In this document: positions 7,722-14,689 of the stretch, piece by piece
Layout: each line of letters starts with the position of its first letter
Numbering within the stretch: the first letter of the stretch is position 1
Assembly: GCA_910588535.1 (NCBI GenBank)
Contig: CAJUOO010000062.1
Span: forward strand, 1-20,655
Direction: 5' to 3'
DNA length: 20,655 nt
Origin: an uncultured Lachnospiraceae bacterium
Lineage (GTDB): Bacteria > Bacillota > Clostridia > Lachnospirales > Lachnospiraceae
Program-made: the position numbers and the translations under genes
The notes under the pieces: generated by a model
What the model was told of the DNA's origin: nothing
Databases searched by the model: none
What the model saw: the letters and a program-made list of their open reading frames with translations, nothing else

Positions 7722-7754
7722 AGAATAACACCCCAATGTGGAATATGTATGAAA
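7722..7754 (-). promoter_or_regulatory. Permease promoter with shared operator-like motif
   Basis: On the minus strand, 7754-7735 reads TTTCATACATATTCCACATT. After a 4-bp gap comes TGTTATTCT (7730-7722), an extended -10. The same layout occurs before the response-regulator gene (9625-9593) with only C/T changes in the 20-mer. The motif holds two related half-sites (TTCAyACA and TTCCAyAT) about 10 bp apart, as OmpR/PhoB-type regulators prefer. It covers the -35 position, which lacks a good -35 hexamer. This implies activator-dependent transcription. Confidence 0.7.
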
Positions 7755-7779
7755 CGTACATGGAATTTAAGCAGAAATG

Positions 7780-7805
7780 AAAAACTCCCCAGTCGGGGAG
7801 TTTTT
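7780..7805. terminator. Bidirectional-looking terminator between kinase and permease genes
   Basis: A perfect 11-bp palindrome (AAAAACTCCCC, loop AGTC, GGGGAGTTTTT) begins 5 nt past the kinase stop codon. It gives a G+C stem followed by T5 on either strand. It closes the regulator/kinase transcript and separates it from the permease/ATPase transcript. Confidence 0.92.
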
Positions 7806-7810
7806 CACAT

Positions 7811-8908
7811 TTATAGTTGAATTGTAAAACACATTCCCTGCGAGGACTTCATTGGCGCAAAAGAATAGGGGATGTTCATAGCGGTCAAGAGAGTGTCCAC
7901 AATATAAAGCCCCAAACCGTTGCCCCCGCTCTCCCGACTCCGAGAAAAATCTGGACGGTAAAATGGTTCAAACAGCCGGCGGATCTCATCGTCAGGAATA
8001 GGAACACATCCATTTTCAATGATTAGATGGTTTTTATCCATATAGACAGAAATGGTCTTCCCGATCTCCGTATATGCGACAGCATTTGCAAGAACATTAG
8101 ACACCGCCTTACTGAACGGGCCGACAGGCAACACAGTGGGAAACTGTTCCGGCAGATCAAGAGAGAACGTAATTTGATGTGCCGCCGCAATCAGTTGATA
8201 AGGTTCACATAATTCTGCCAACAGTTCAGACATATCTATCTGCTTAGGCGGTTCAGCGGTCAAATCCAACTTGGAAGTTTCTAAAATCTCATGTATCATC
8301 TCGGAGAGCTGTTCCACCATCTCTTTGCACTCCGGGAGATAGGTCGCATAGTCCTGATATTTTCCAACGCCTAAAATCATGTTTTCTAACGTGGCGTTCA
8401 AGGCAGTCACTGGTGTTTTCAGTTCATGGGACGCCACCCGCAGAAAGTCAACCTTGGCATGCTCCATATCATGCACAGCATCTTTCTCTCGCTCTAAATG
8501 TTCAATAGAGGAGAGAAGATTAGAATATAGATCGTTGACATTCTGCGCCAACGTACCAATCTCATCCTTTGTATGAATCGGGCAGTTTGCCCTGTAATCT
8601 AACTTCATCATTTGCTCGGTTGAAGCAGAAATCTTTTTGATAGGATTGACAATCGCCTTGGAAAATAGCATTGAACAAACAACGGCGATCAGCAAAGAAC
8701 AACTTAACGAGATAGGAAGAGCCTTTTCTACTGCCTCAGCCACAAATTGCTCTTGCCGGATACTGATAACAACATCATCTAGGGTACTCATGGCAAGCTG
8801 CATCCGTGGGGCAAGCAGATAAATCAGCCCATGTATAATAACAACGACAAGCAACATGATGCTCATAGTATAGAGAAAGATTTTCGGAAACAATTTTAAT
8901 CCCTTCAT
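7811..8908 (-). CDS. Membrane sensor histidine kinase (365 aa)
   Basis: Two membrane helices (about 10-32 and 64-83) flank a very short extracytoplasmic loop of about 30 residues. A HAMP linker follows (about 84-136), then the dimerisation/phosphoacceptor domain with SHELKTP (His161). The catalytic domain carries an N box (NVLANAVAYT), an FEPFYR F-box region and the G2 box GGNGLGL. The small external loop fits intramembrane-sensing or transporter-coupled kinases, which often take their signal from the partner ABC permease; that link is inferred. Its ATG overlaps the regulator stop codon (ATGA), so the two genes are translationally coupled. It should phosphorylate the regulator at Asp52. Confidence 0.95.
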   Translation of the reverse strand: MKGLKLFPKIFLYTMSIMLLVVVIIHGLIYLLAPRMQLAMSTLDDVVISIRQEQFVAEAVEKALPISLSCSLLIAVVCSMLFSKAIVNPIKKISASTEQMMKLDYRANCPIHTKDEIGTLAQNVNDLYSNLLSSIEHLEREKDAVHDMEHAKVDFLRVASHELKTPVTALNATLENMILGVGKYQDYATYLPECKEMVEQLSEMIHEILETSKLDLTAEPPKQIDMSELLAELCEPYQLIAAAHQITFSLDLPEQFPTVLPVGPFSKAVSNVLANAVAYTEIGKTISVYMDKNHLIIENGCVPIPDDEIRRLFEPFYRPDFSRSRESGGNGLGLYIVDTLLTAMNIPYSFAPMKSSQGMCFTIQL

Positions 8909-9570
8909 GGCCGTACCTCATATTTGTAACCAATCCCCTTAACTGTCACAATACAATCAAGGCGCAACTTCTTCCGCAGATTTTTGATATAAGTATCCAC
9001 GGTTCGGTCAATGATCGGATAATCAGCGCCCCACAACTCGTCCAAAATCTGTGAGCGGGTCAATACCAATCCCTTATGTTCCACTAGCAGCCGGAGCAAA
9101 TCAATTTCCTTGGGCATGATGTCGATCTTCCCGGTGCCATCACTGGCTGTGTAACCGGAGAAATTAACTGTCACATCACCAAAGGTAACTGTTTGGGGCA
9201 GCAGGGCCTGACCACTCCGGCGCAGGAGTGCAGTGATCCGCTTTCCAAGCAGTACCATGGAAAATGGCTTTGTCATATAGTCGTCTGCCTGCTCGTCAAA
9301 ACTCATAACCTGCGTATACTCGTCCTCGATAGCTGTGAGCATTAGAACAGGCACTGTGCTTGTCCGCCGTATCTCGTGTAAAATAGACAGACCACTGATA
9401 CGGGGCAGCATAATGTCCAGCACAACAAGATCGATGTCATTCTCGCGGAAAAACTGTAACGCCTCCCCACCATTATAAGCTGGGATAACCTTATGGCCTG
9501 CAGGTCGTAGATATTCACAGATTGCATCGTTGGTCTTGTGATCGTCCTCAATAATTAGTAATGTTGCCAT
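8905..9570 (-). CDS. OmpR-family response regulator (221 aa)
   Basis: The receiver domain (about 1-115) has the acidic pair Asp9-Asp10, phosphoacceptor Asp52 (VLDIMLP), Thr79 and Lys101 (MTKPF). A winged-helix DNA-binding domain follows (about 125-221), with RTVDTYIKNLRKKL and the terminal GIGYKYE hairpin typical of OmpR/PhoB proteins. I chose the ATG at 9570, which follows AAAGGAGGTG at ideal spacing; an in-frame extension to 9657 would pass through the promoter. It is the first gene of the regulator/kinase operon. The motif in its own promoter matches that of the permease promoter, suggesting it activates both itself and the transporter. Confidence 0.95.
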   Translation of the reverse strand: MATLLIIEDDHKTNDAICEYLRPAGHKVIPAYNGGEALQFFRENDIDLVVLDIMLPRISGLSILHEIRRTSTVPVLMLTAIEDEYTQVMSFDEQADDYMTKPFSMVLLGKRITALLRRSGQALLPQTVTFGDVTVNFSGYTASDGTGKIDIMPKEIDLLRLLVEHKGLVLTRSQILDELWGADYPIIDRTVDTYIKNLRKKLRLDCIVTVKGIGYKYEVRP

Positions 9571-9592
9571 TGACGCACCTCCTTTTGAGGGC

Positions 9593-9625
9593 AGTATAAC
9601 ATGGGAATATGGAATGTGTGTGAAA
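9593..9625 (-). promoter_or_regulatory. Response-regulator promoter with shared operator-like motif
   Basis: On the minus strand, 9625-9606 reads TTTCACACACATTCCATATT. It is followed after 4 bp by TGTTATACT (9601-9593), an extended -10 that starts 23 bp before the ATG. The layout and sequence are the same as at 7754-7722. The -35 position reads ACACAC, far from consensus, which again suggests an activator-dependent and probably autoregulated promoter. Confidence 0.7.
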
Positions 9626-9761
9626 TAACTTTTCCTCCCTTTTTGGCAAGACATCAAACGGAAAAGGAAAAATATGGACTGGTCTTAGAAATACTTTGCC
9701 CAGCCCATAGACTGCACCTCACATACCACCATAACTATAGAAAAGCAGACCTAGCTTTAAT

Positions 9762-10619
9762 ATCTCTTCCATAAATCTCTTGTTATTGTTTCATTGGGAT
9801 CTATTGCTCTGACATTAATTTTTCTAATAACTCATCTGCACTATCTGCCATAATTCCGTCGTCATTTTCACAATCTTTATAATTAGCATGATAAGTCACT
9901 TTTCCGTCGTCCCACAGTTTTACCCCAAAGCAAAGGAACTCCAAATTCCCTTCATATTCTTTTTCCGCCTGCTTCATCTCTCTTACGGATCTGTCAATCG
10001 TTCCCATCATATCGTATAGTTTTTTCTTATCCTTCTCTGATGCAGCATCCAGATTATCTATCAGTTTTACGTTATTAAACATATCCGCCGACAACAAAAC
10101 ATTGAACTTTGATCCAAACTTCCACATACTACTCCGTGAATCGGAAAATTTCCCATAGTAATTAAAACTTATCTCATGATTGCTGTCTGAATACATGGCT
10201 TCTAGTGTATTCAGGGCTGTAAATTGCACATTAACCGGATTTTTGAATCTTCCAGTAGAAAGACATCTTCTGTAATACCAGTCATCCATTATTTTACTTT
10301 CTTTCATTGATGCTTCGAAATATGCACGTTTTTTCTCCTCACTGTCCAGACCTGCATCACGCAATTCCAATGCTTTAATATACCATTCCATATGTTTTGC
10401 ATACGTCTCTGGCTCATCTAAGCGAAATGTTTCCATTATATTAATATTCCCTGTGGAATTTGTACGTACCAGTCTTTCTGTAGAGCGAAGTTCATTCATT
10501 TTAACTTTTATATCCATACTCATATATCTTTCCCTCCATACCTTATAAAAGAAGTTGCAAGCTGGTGCATCAATCGCATGTCTAACATTCCTCTCCACTC
10601 ATCCATGCCCCCACTTTGC
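9762..10619. repeat. Long direct repeat, right copy
   Basis: This is the counterpart of 2137-3190 in the same orientation. Homology begins in the short stretch TATCTCTTCCATAAATC downstream of the gene and fades in the upstream region after CATCCATGCCCC. It lacks 198 bp that lie between two 10-bp copies of ACCAGTCTTT in the left copy and retains one ACCAGTCTTT (10468-10477). Confidence 0.9.
9801..10523 (-). CDS. Hypothetical protein, short copy of a duplicated gene (240 aa)
   Basis: The protein is nearly identical to the one at 2174-3094 but lacks 66 residues near the N-terminus (after STERLV), joining directly to RTNSTGNINIMETF. The frame is kept, so it may still be functional. I chose the ATG at 10523, which follows GGAGGGAAAG. 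An alternative upstream non-ATG start (to 10598) has weaker support. There is no signal peptide or membrane helix, and the function is unknown. It lies just upstream of the regulator/kinase operon on the same strand, separated by about 180 bp with the regulator's own promoter, so co-regulation is not implied. Confidence 0.78.
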   Translation of the reverse strand: MSMDIKVKMNELRSTERLVRTNSTGNINIMETFRLDEPETYAKHMEWYIKALELRDAGLDSEEKKRAYFEASMKESKIMDDWYYRRCLSTGRFKNPVNVQFTALNTLEAMYSDSNHEISFNYYGKFSDSRSSMWKFGSKFNVLLSADMFNNVKLIDNLDAASEKDKKKLYDMMGTIDRSVREMKQAEKEYEGNLEFLCFGVKLWDDGKVTYHANYKDCENDDGIMADSADELLEKLMSEQ

Positions 10620-10735
10620 GTGAAATACAGATCGAGCTCAATTAGCTAGACCACTATACCTCCCTTCTTTTACTTGCATCTTACACCAAACAAAACTCAT
10701 ATCTGATGAGATACCCTCTTATTTATATGAATCAT

Positions 10736-11914
10736 TCAGTCTATTTTTACATTGGAGACGAACAAATAACCATCCTTGACTTTCTGTAATGTAACATGCC
10801 ACTGCTTCTCTTCACTCTCTTTGATATATTCCAATATAAGTCTGTCATCTGATACCCAAAAACCAGAAAACACCATGCAATGCTGGTAGTTTGTATCACC
10901 AGCGATAACGTAGTAGCTATCATATTCCTGCAAATAATAGAAGTCTTCCAGACCTACTTTTTGTGTATCTTCCAACCCTATTCCCAGTCTCTCCTGTAAA
11001 AATGCATCCATTTCACTCGCTGTAATTCTGACAACATCCTGATACGGAGCCGCACTGTCGATTTCTGTCAACATTGCCAATTCTTCTTCAGAAATCTGAT
11101 CCGCCTCATCACCTGTGCCGTTATAGAAAAGTTGGAATAAGTTAATCTCGCAGGGAGTACTATACTCACTTGACAATAGCATGTTATTCATAATATCTGT
11201 TTCACTGTTAAAGAATTCCCCACAAAATCGGATAATTTCACTTTCAGAAAGAACATTCGGATACCCAGTCGACTGTTCTGGAGCAAACTTTCCCTCATCC
11301 TGATCCCATATCAATATGGCTGTTATATCCGAGGAGCCTGTCAATTGATTTACAAAAGTGACGATCATCACATCTTCAGTCAGAAAATAAAATTGATTTT
11401 CCCCAAAAATTTCCAGTTCTTCTATCGGAATTTCTGTCCATTGTCCATTCTGAATACAAAAGTACATAACATCCTGTGCAGATATTCCCTGATAGGTGGA
11501 TTTACCAGAAAAAATGATCCTGTCCTGTCCGTTACTCATAGGAAGGGTATCCACCCACACCTCATCTGCTGGGATCTCGTTATATGCCACTATGTCCATT
11601 GAATCAACCGCTAAAATAATGATTGCTCTCCTGCCAAGTCCGCCGGTATGTGGTGTGTTTAAGATCCTGCATACCACAAACACTTCTTTTACTTCAGGTT
11701 TGGAAAAAGAACCATAAAATGTCTGATCTATTGTCACATCAGATGCCTCAACAGTGCCTCCAGACTCATCATTTTCCAATACTGTTTCAATGATTCTATT
11801 ATTCAGTTCGGACATTATCTGTGTACCATCTGACCCAACGGTTGCCGCACATCCATTCAAAACAAATAATGCAAATACTATGAAAATTGAAAACATTACA
11901 ATTCCTTTTCTCAA
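10736..11914 (-). CDS. Lipoprotein of unknown function (392 aa)
   Basis: The N-terminus MRKGIVMFSIFIVFALFVLNGC is a lipoprotein signal with lipobox LNGC; Cys22 would be lipidated, placing the protein on the outer face of the membrane. The mature part is acidic, without membrane helices, and has no motif I recognise. Aromatic-rich strands such as DYYVIAGDTNY-type stretches suggest a beta-rich ligand-binding or seven-bladed fold, but this is guesswork. The start appears to be TTG at 11914, with GGAGGG 6-7 nt upstream; starting at the ATG six codons later would remove the positive charges of the signal peptide. No obvious partner gene is adjacent; the neighbours are tRNA-Asn upstream and the duplicated gene downstream. 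Confidence 0.8.
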   Translation of the reverse strand: MRKGIVMFSIFIVFALFVLNGCAATVGSDGTQIMSELNNRIIETVLENDESGGTVEASDVTIDQTFYGSFSKPEVKEVFVVCRILNTPHTGGLGRRAIIILAVDSMDIVAYNEIPADEVWVDTLPMSNGQDRIIFSGKSTYQGISAQDVMYFCIQNGQWTEIPIEELEIFGENQFYFLTEDVMIVTFVNQLTGSSDITAILIWDQDEGKFAPEQSTGYPNVLSESEIIRFCGEFFNSETDIMNNMLLSSEYSTPCEINLFQLFYNGTGDEADQISEEELAMLTEIDSAAPYQDVVRITASEMDAFLQERLGIGLEDTQKVGLEDFYYLQEYDSYYVIAGDTNYQHCMVFSGFWVSDDRLILEYIKESEEKQWHVTLQKVKDGYLFVSNVKID

Positions 11915-11988
11915 CTCTATCCCTCCCTACTTGTTCCGCTAGTTCAATTGATAAGATCCAACTGCGCAATCGGTATCATAATACAACC

Positions 11989-12022
11989 AAAAAGCCCGTA
12001 AACACTAGTGTTTACGGGCTTT
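11989..12022 (-). terminator. Terminator after tRNA-Asn
   Basis: A perfect 15-bp palindrome (AAAGCCCGTAAACAC, 11991-12005, and 12008-12022) with a 2-nt centre is followed on the minus strand by T5 (11993-11989). It starts 6 nt past the tRNA 3' end. Confidence 0.9.
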
Positions 12023-12028
12023 CCCTGA

Positions 12029-12100
12029 CTCCCCGAGCAGGGCTCGAACCTGCAACAACTCGGTTAACAGCCGAGTGCTCTACCATTGAGCTATCGAGGA
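12029..12100 (-). tRNA. tRNA-Asn, anticodon GTT
   Basis: The 72-nt cloverleaf has acceptor TCCTCGA/TCGGGGA with one T-G pair and discriminator G73. The D arm is GCTC/GAGC. The anticodon stem ACTCGG/CCGAGT encloses loop CTGTTAA, and the T loop is TTCGAGC. Anticodon GTT reads Asn codons AAC and AAU. CCA is not encoded. It is a single-gene unit with its own promoter and terminator. Confidence 0.97.
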
Positions 12101-12115
12101 TTATTGATAGATTTT

Positions 12116-12144
12116 ATTATAAACACTCCATTCACAAAAGTCAA
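12116..12144 (-). promoter_or_regulatory. tRNA-Asn promoter
   Basis: On the minus strand, TTGACT (12144-12139), a 17-bp spacer and TATAAT (12121-12116) form a near-consensus vegetative sigma promoter. The -10 lies 16 bp before the tRNA 5' end. Confidence 0.88.
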
Positions 12145-12178
12145 GTCCCTTTTTTTCTTTTATTCTGAAAGCAACCTC

Positions 12179-12209
12179 CTTGACCAAAATCTGTTTTATT
12201 TTGGTCAAG
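12179..12209. repeat. 12-bp inverted repeat between AKR gene and tRNA-Asn
   Basis: CTTGACCAAAAT (12179-12190) is repeated inverted at 12198-12209 around a 7-nt loop. It lies 60 nt downstream of the AKR stop and 35 nt upstream of the tRNA-Asn -35 box. No T-run follows on the minus strand. It may be a weak terminator, or an operator-like site for the tRNA promoter. Confidence 0.5.
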
Positions 12210-12268
12210 AAGGCCCCTATTATAAATATCAACCACATTAATATATTTGCTTTTACCAGAATATCAAT

Positions 12269-13417
12269 TTATACTTTAAACAGCTCTGCTGTCTTTTTCA
12301 TTCGCTCAGCAATGTTCACGCCAAAAGGGCATCGTGTCTCACATCCATGACACTCTATGCACTCTTTTGCATGATGCTCCAAAGCAAGATAATGAGCCTT
12401 CACCGTTGCGGGAACTTCAGGCTGCATGGAAGCTAAGTCATAATATTTATTTACCATGGCAATGTCAATATGTACAGGGCAAGGCTTACAATGTCCACAA
12501 TATGTACACTCCCCTTGACCAAATGTATGGTAAGGAGCATTGGCAAGCACAGTGGCATAATCCTTTTCCTTGTCTGTGGCAGTCTCATAAGCGACCGCCT
12601 GCTCCACATGCTCCGGTGTATCATATCCTGCCATAACTGCGGCCACCGCTGGGCGGGTAAGACAATAGTGAATACACTGAACCGGAGTAAGGGCGACGCC
12701 AAAAGGAGAACGTTTTTCATCAAATAACCTACCTCCAGCATATGGCTTCATCACAGTAAGCCCTACATCATGCTGCTCACAAAGCATATACAGCTCCGTT
12801 CGGGCTGGATCAATCCCACTCCATTCTTCCTGATAATTATCAGCAAAATAATTATCAAGATTATCCGTAGGTGGCAGCAGATCAAAGGCTGGATTAATAC
12901 TGAACAACAACATTTCTACTATCCCACTCTCCACTGCCTTCTTTGCCATAGCAGGATTATGAGTACTCATACCAATATGCCGGATTTTTTTATTCGCCTT
13001 TAATTCTCTCACATATTCGATATAAGGTCCATGCATAGCAGCATCCCAATCACTGTCCTGATCGATAAAATGAATCATACCCAGATCAATATAATCTGTC
13101 TGGAGACGACGGAGCAGATCCTCAAATGCCTCCCTGCATCTCTCCACATCTCGCGTGCGCACATACTGTCCATCCTGCCATGTAGAACCAATATGCCCCT
13201 GAATAAACCATCTATCCCGCTGTCCCGCCAAAGCCTTTCCGATATTTGTTCGCACATTTGGCTCACACATCCAACAATCCAAAATATTGATTCCAAGTTC
13301 CCCAGCTCGATCTATAATGGCCTTACATTCTTCATAATTATGTCGTTCCAGCCACTCTGCCCCCAAACCGATCTCACTGACCATCAACTCTGTTTTACCC
13401 AATCTCCTATACTTCAT
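12269..13417 (-). CDS. Aldo/keto-reductase-like protein with two 4Fe-4S motifs (382 aa)
   Basis: The N-terminal 290 residues follow the aldo/keto reductase barrel (MKYRRLGKTELMVSEIGLG opening; GINILD near 42-47; YIDLGMIHFID near 109-119; KKIRHIGMSTHN near 143-154). The C-terminus holds two cysteine clusters, C304/C307/C310/C313 followed by Pro and C353/C356/C359/C363 followed by Pro, of the ferredoxin type. This is the Fe-S-containing predicted oxidoreductase branch found in anaerobes; the substrate is unknown. Of the usual AKR tetrad Asp-Tyr-Lys-His, Asp47 and His116 are visible, but the usual YGxSE tyrosine and TK lysine positions read CEPN and QGH. I chose the ATG at 13417 behind GGGAGG; an in-frame extension to 13486 overlaps the upstream terminator. 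Confidence 0.9.
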   Translation of the reverse strand: MKYRRLGKTELMVSEIGLGAEWLERHNYEECKAIIDRAGELGINILDCWMCEPNVRTNIGKALAGQRDRWFIQGHIGSTWQDGQYVRTRDVERCREAFEDLLRRLQTDYIDLGMIHFIDQDSDWDAAMHGPYIEYVRELKANKKIRHIGMSTHNPAMAKKAVESGIVEMLLFSINPAFDLLPPTDNLDNYFADNYQEEWSGIDPARTELYMLCEQHDVGLTVMKPYAGGRLFDEKRSPFGVALTPVQCIHYCLTRPAVAAVMAGYDTPEHVEQAVAYETATDKEKDYATVLANAPYHTFGQGECTYCGHCKPCPVHIDIAMVNKYYDLASMQPEVPATVKAHYLALEHHAKECIECHGCETRCPFGVNIAERMKKTAELFKV

Positions 13418-13458
13418 GCTTACCTCCCATATTATATATAAAAACATATAAAGAAATA

Positions 13459-13490
13459 GGCTTTGACTTCCTTCTATAGAAATCAAAACC
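13459..13490 (-). terminator. Probable terminator of the infC operon
   Basis: On the minus strand a GGTTTTGATTTC-type arm (13490-13478) pairs with GGAAGTCAAAGCC (13471-13459) through about 9 continuous pairs including one G-U. A weakly T-rich tail follows (ATTTCTTTATA). It lies about 75 nt past rplT and 40 nt before the AKR gene start. Confidence 0.5.
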
Positions 13491-13567
13491 CAATCTTATC
13501 ACTCTAACTCCCATTCGCCTGCTCTAACAGGTATACAAATCAGGATATAAAATTATTATATCTATAT

Positions 13568-13924
13568 CTATGCGAGCTTGCTCTTAGCCAAATCTGCTAA
13601 TGCGGTAAAGCCCTCTGCATCACTGATTGCCATATCAGACAACATCTTTCTGTTAATCTCAACTTCTGCCAACTTTAACCCATACATAAATCTGCTGTAG
13701 GACAAGCCATTCATTCTTGCTGCCGCATTAATACGAGCAATCCAAAGACGTCTAAACTGTCTCTTTCTCTCTTTTCTTCCTGCGTAGGAGCTTGCAAGTG
13801 CTCTCATCACAGACTGCTTTGCTACTCTATACTGTTTGGATCTGGCTCCTCTATAACCCTTTGCCAGCTTTAATATTCTCTTATGCTTCTTCTTAGCGTT
13901 CATTCCGCCCTTAACTCTTGCCAT
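13568..13924 (-). CDS. rplT: 50S ribosomal protein L20
   Basis: The 118-aa, strongly basic protein has the L20 signature from MARVKGGMNAKKKHKRILKLA through RIWIARINAAAR-type sequence to the C-terminal DLAKSKLA. It binds 23S rRNA early in large-subunit assembly. In Firmicutes it also represses its own operon by binding the infC leader; the leader seen at 14690-14982 has the parts needed for that. AAGGAGGAG precedes the ATG at ideal spacing. It is the last gene of infC-rpmI-rplT, 31 nt behind rpmI. Confidence 0.98.
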   Translation of the reverse strand: MARVKGGMNAKKKHKRILKLAKGYRGARSKQYRVAKQSVMRALASSYAGRKERKRQFRRLWIARINAAARMNGLSYSRFMYGLKLAEVEINRKMLSDMAISDAEGFTALADLAKSKLA

Positions 13925-13955
13925 TGTCTTTCTCCTCCTTTTCCCTGATCAGCAA

Positions 13956-14153
13956 TTAAATATACGGTAACAGCTTCTTCATGTTCTTAACATTTGAAGC
14001 ATCCGTAATTGTAGCTTTGCGAAGATTTCTCTTTCTCTTAGCGGTCTTCTTGGTCAAGATATGGCTCTTATAGGCTTTCATTCTCTTTAATTTTCCTGTA
14101 CCTGTCTTCTTAAAACGCTTTGCAACACTCTTGCTTGTCTTTATTTTTGGCAT
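13956..14153 (-). CDS. rpmI: 50S ribosomal protein L35
   Basis: The 65-aa basic protein begins MPKIKTSKSVAKRFKKTGTG and ends MKKLLPYI, the full-length L35 pattern. It is a structural protein of the large ribosomal subunit. The ATG follows AAGGAGGAAG. It lies between infC and rplT in the conserved order, 25 nt behind infC, so it is co-transcribed and subject to the same leader control. Confidence 0.98.
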   Translation of the reverse strand: MPKIKTSKSVAKRFKKTGTGKLKRMKAYKSHILTKKTAKRKRNLRKATITDASNVKNMKKLLPYI

Positions 14154-14178
14154 GTTATCTTCCTCCTTAATTTCTCAA

Positions 14179-14685
14179 TCAGCGCTTTTCTCCCAACACA
14201 ATCTGCATACTTCTGCCCTCAAGCTTTGCTGGCTTCTCGACCACAGCAATATCTGAAAGCTTCTCAGCGAATACATCAAGAATTACCTTGCTGCTTGACA
14301 TGTGAGCCATCTCTCTGCCACGAAAACGCAATGTCACCTTTACCTTATCACCCTTCTCGATGAACTTTCTCGCAGCATTCACCTTTGTATTCAGATCGTT
14401 GTCATCAATATTAGGTGACAGGCGAATCTCCTTCACCTCTGTTATTCGCTGCTTCTTCCTTGCTTCCTTCTCTTTTCTCGCCAGATCATATCTATACTTT
14501 CCATAATCAATAATCTTACAGACTGGCGGTTTTGCGGTGGGTGCAATCTTTACTAAATCCAGATCTGCCTCCCTTGCAAGCTTCAGCGCATCCCTCGCTG
14601 ACATAACGCCCAACTGTTCTCCGTTTTCGCCAATTAAACGAACCTCTTTGTCTCTGATTTGCTCATTAATCATTAAATCGCTAAT
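14179..14685 (-). CDS. infC: Translation initiation factor IF-3 with an ATT start
   Basis: The protein carries INEQIRDKEVRLIGENGEQLGVM at the N-domain, a Lys/Arg-rich linker (ARKEKEARKKQR) and the C-domain ending in SMQIVLGEKR. IF-3 binds the 30S subunit, prevents premature 50S joining and checks start codons. The Shine-Dalgarno GGAGGTGG (14699-14692) is followed by ACG ATT ATT AGC GAT TTA ATG. The only ATG (14673) is too far from it, and an upstream ATG (14721) would place the ribosome binding site inside the gene. The second ATT (14685) gives MSDLMINEQ, resembling the B. subtilis start; the first ATT (14688) is also possible. An AUU start is a known self-regulation device for infC. Confidence 0.93.
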   Translation of the reverse strand: MSDLMINEQIRDKEVRLIGENGEQLGVMSARDALKLAREADLDLVKIAPTAKPPVCKIIDYGKYRYDLARKEKEARKKQRITEVKEIRLSPNIDDNDLNTKVNAARKFIEKGDKVKVTLRFRGREMAHMSSSKVILDVFAEKLSDIAVVEKPAKLEGRSMQIVLGEKR

Positions 14686-14689
14686 AATC

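Noticed and set aside
7675..7761. N-terminal extension of the permease to 7761
   Set aside because: The extension would overlap the extended -10 and the operator-like motif; the ATG at 7674 has a proper ribosome binding site and begins the expected membrane protein.
9571..9657. N-terminal extension of the response regulator to 9657
   Set aside because: Receiver domains begin at about residue 1 of the 9570 start, which has a near-perfect ribosome binding site; the extension overlaps the promoter.
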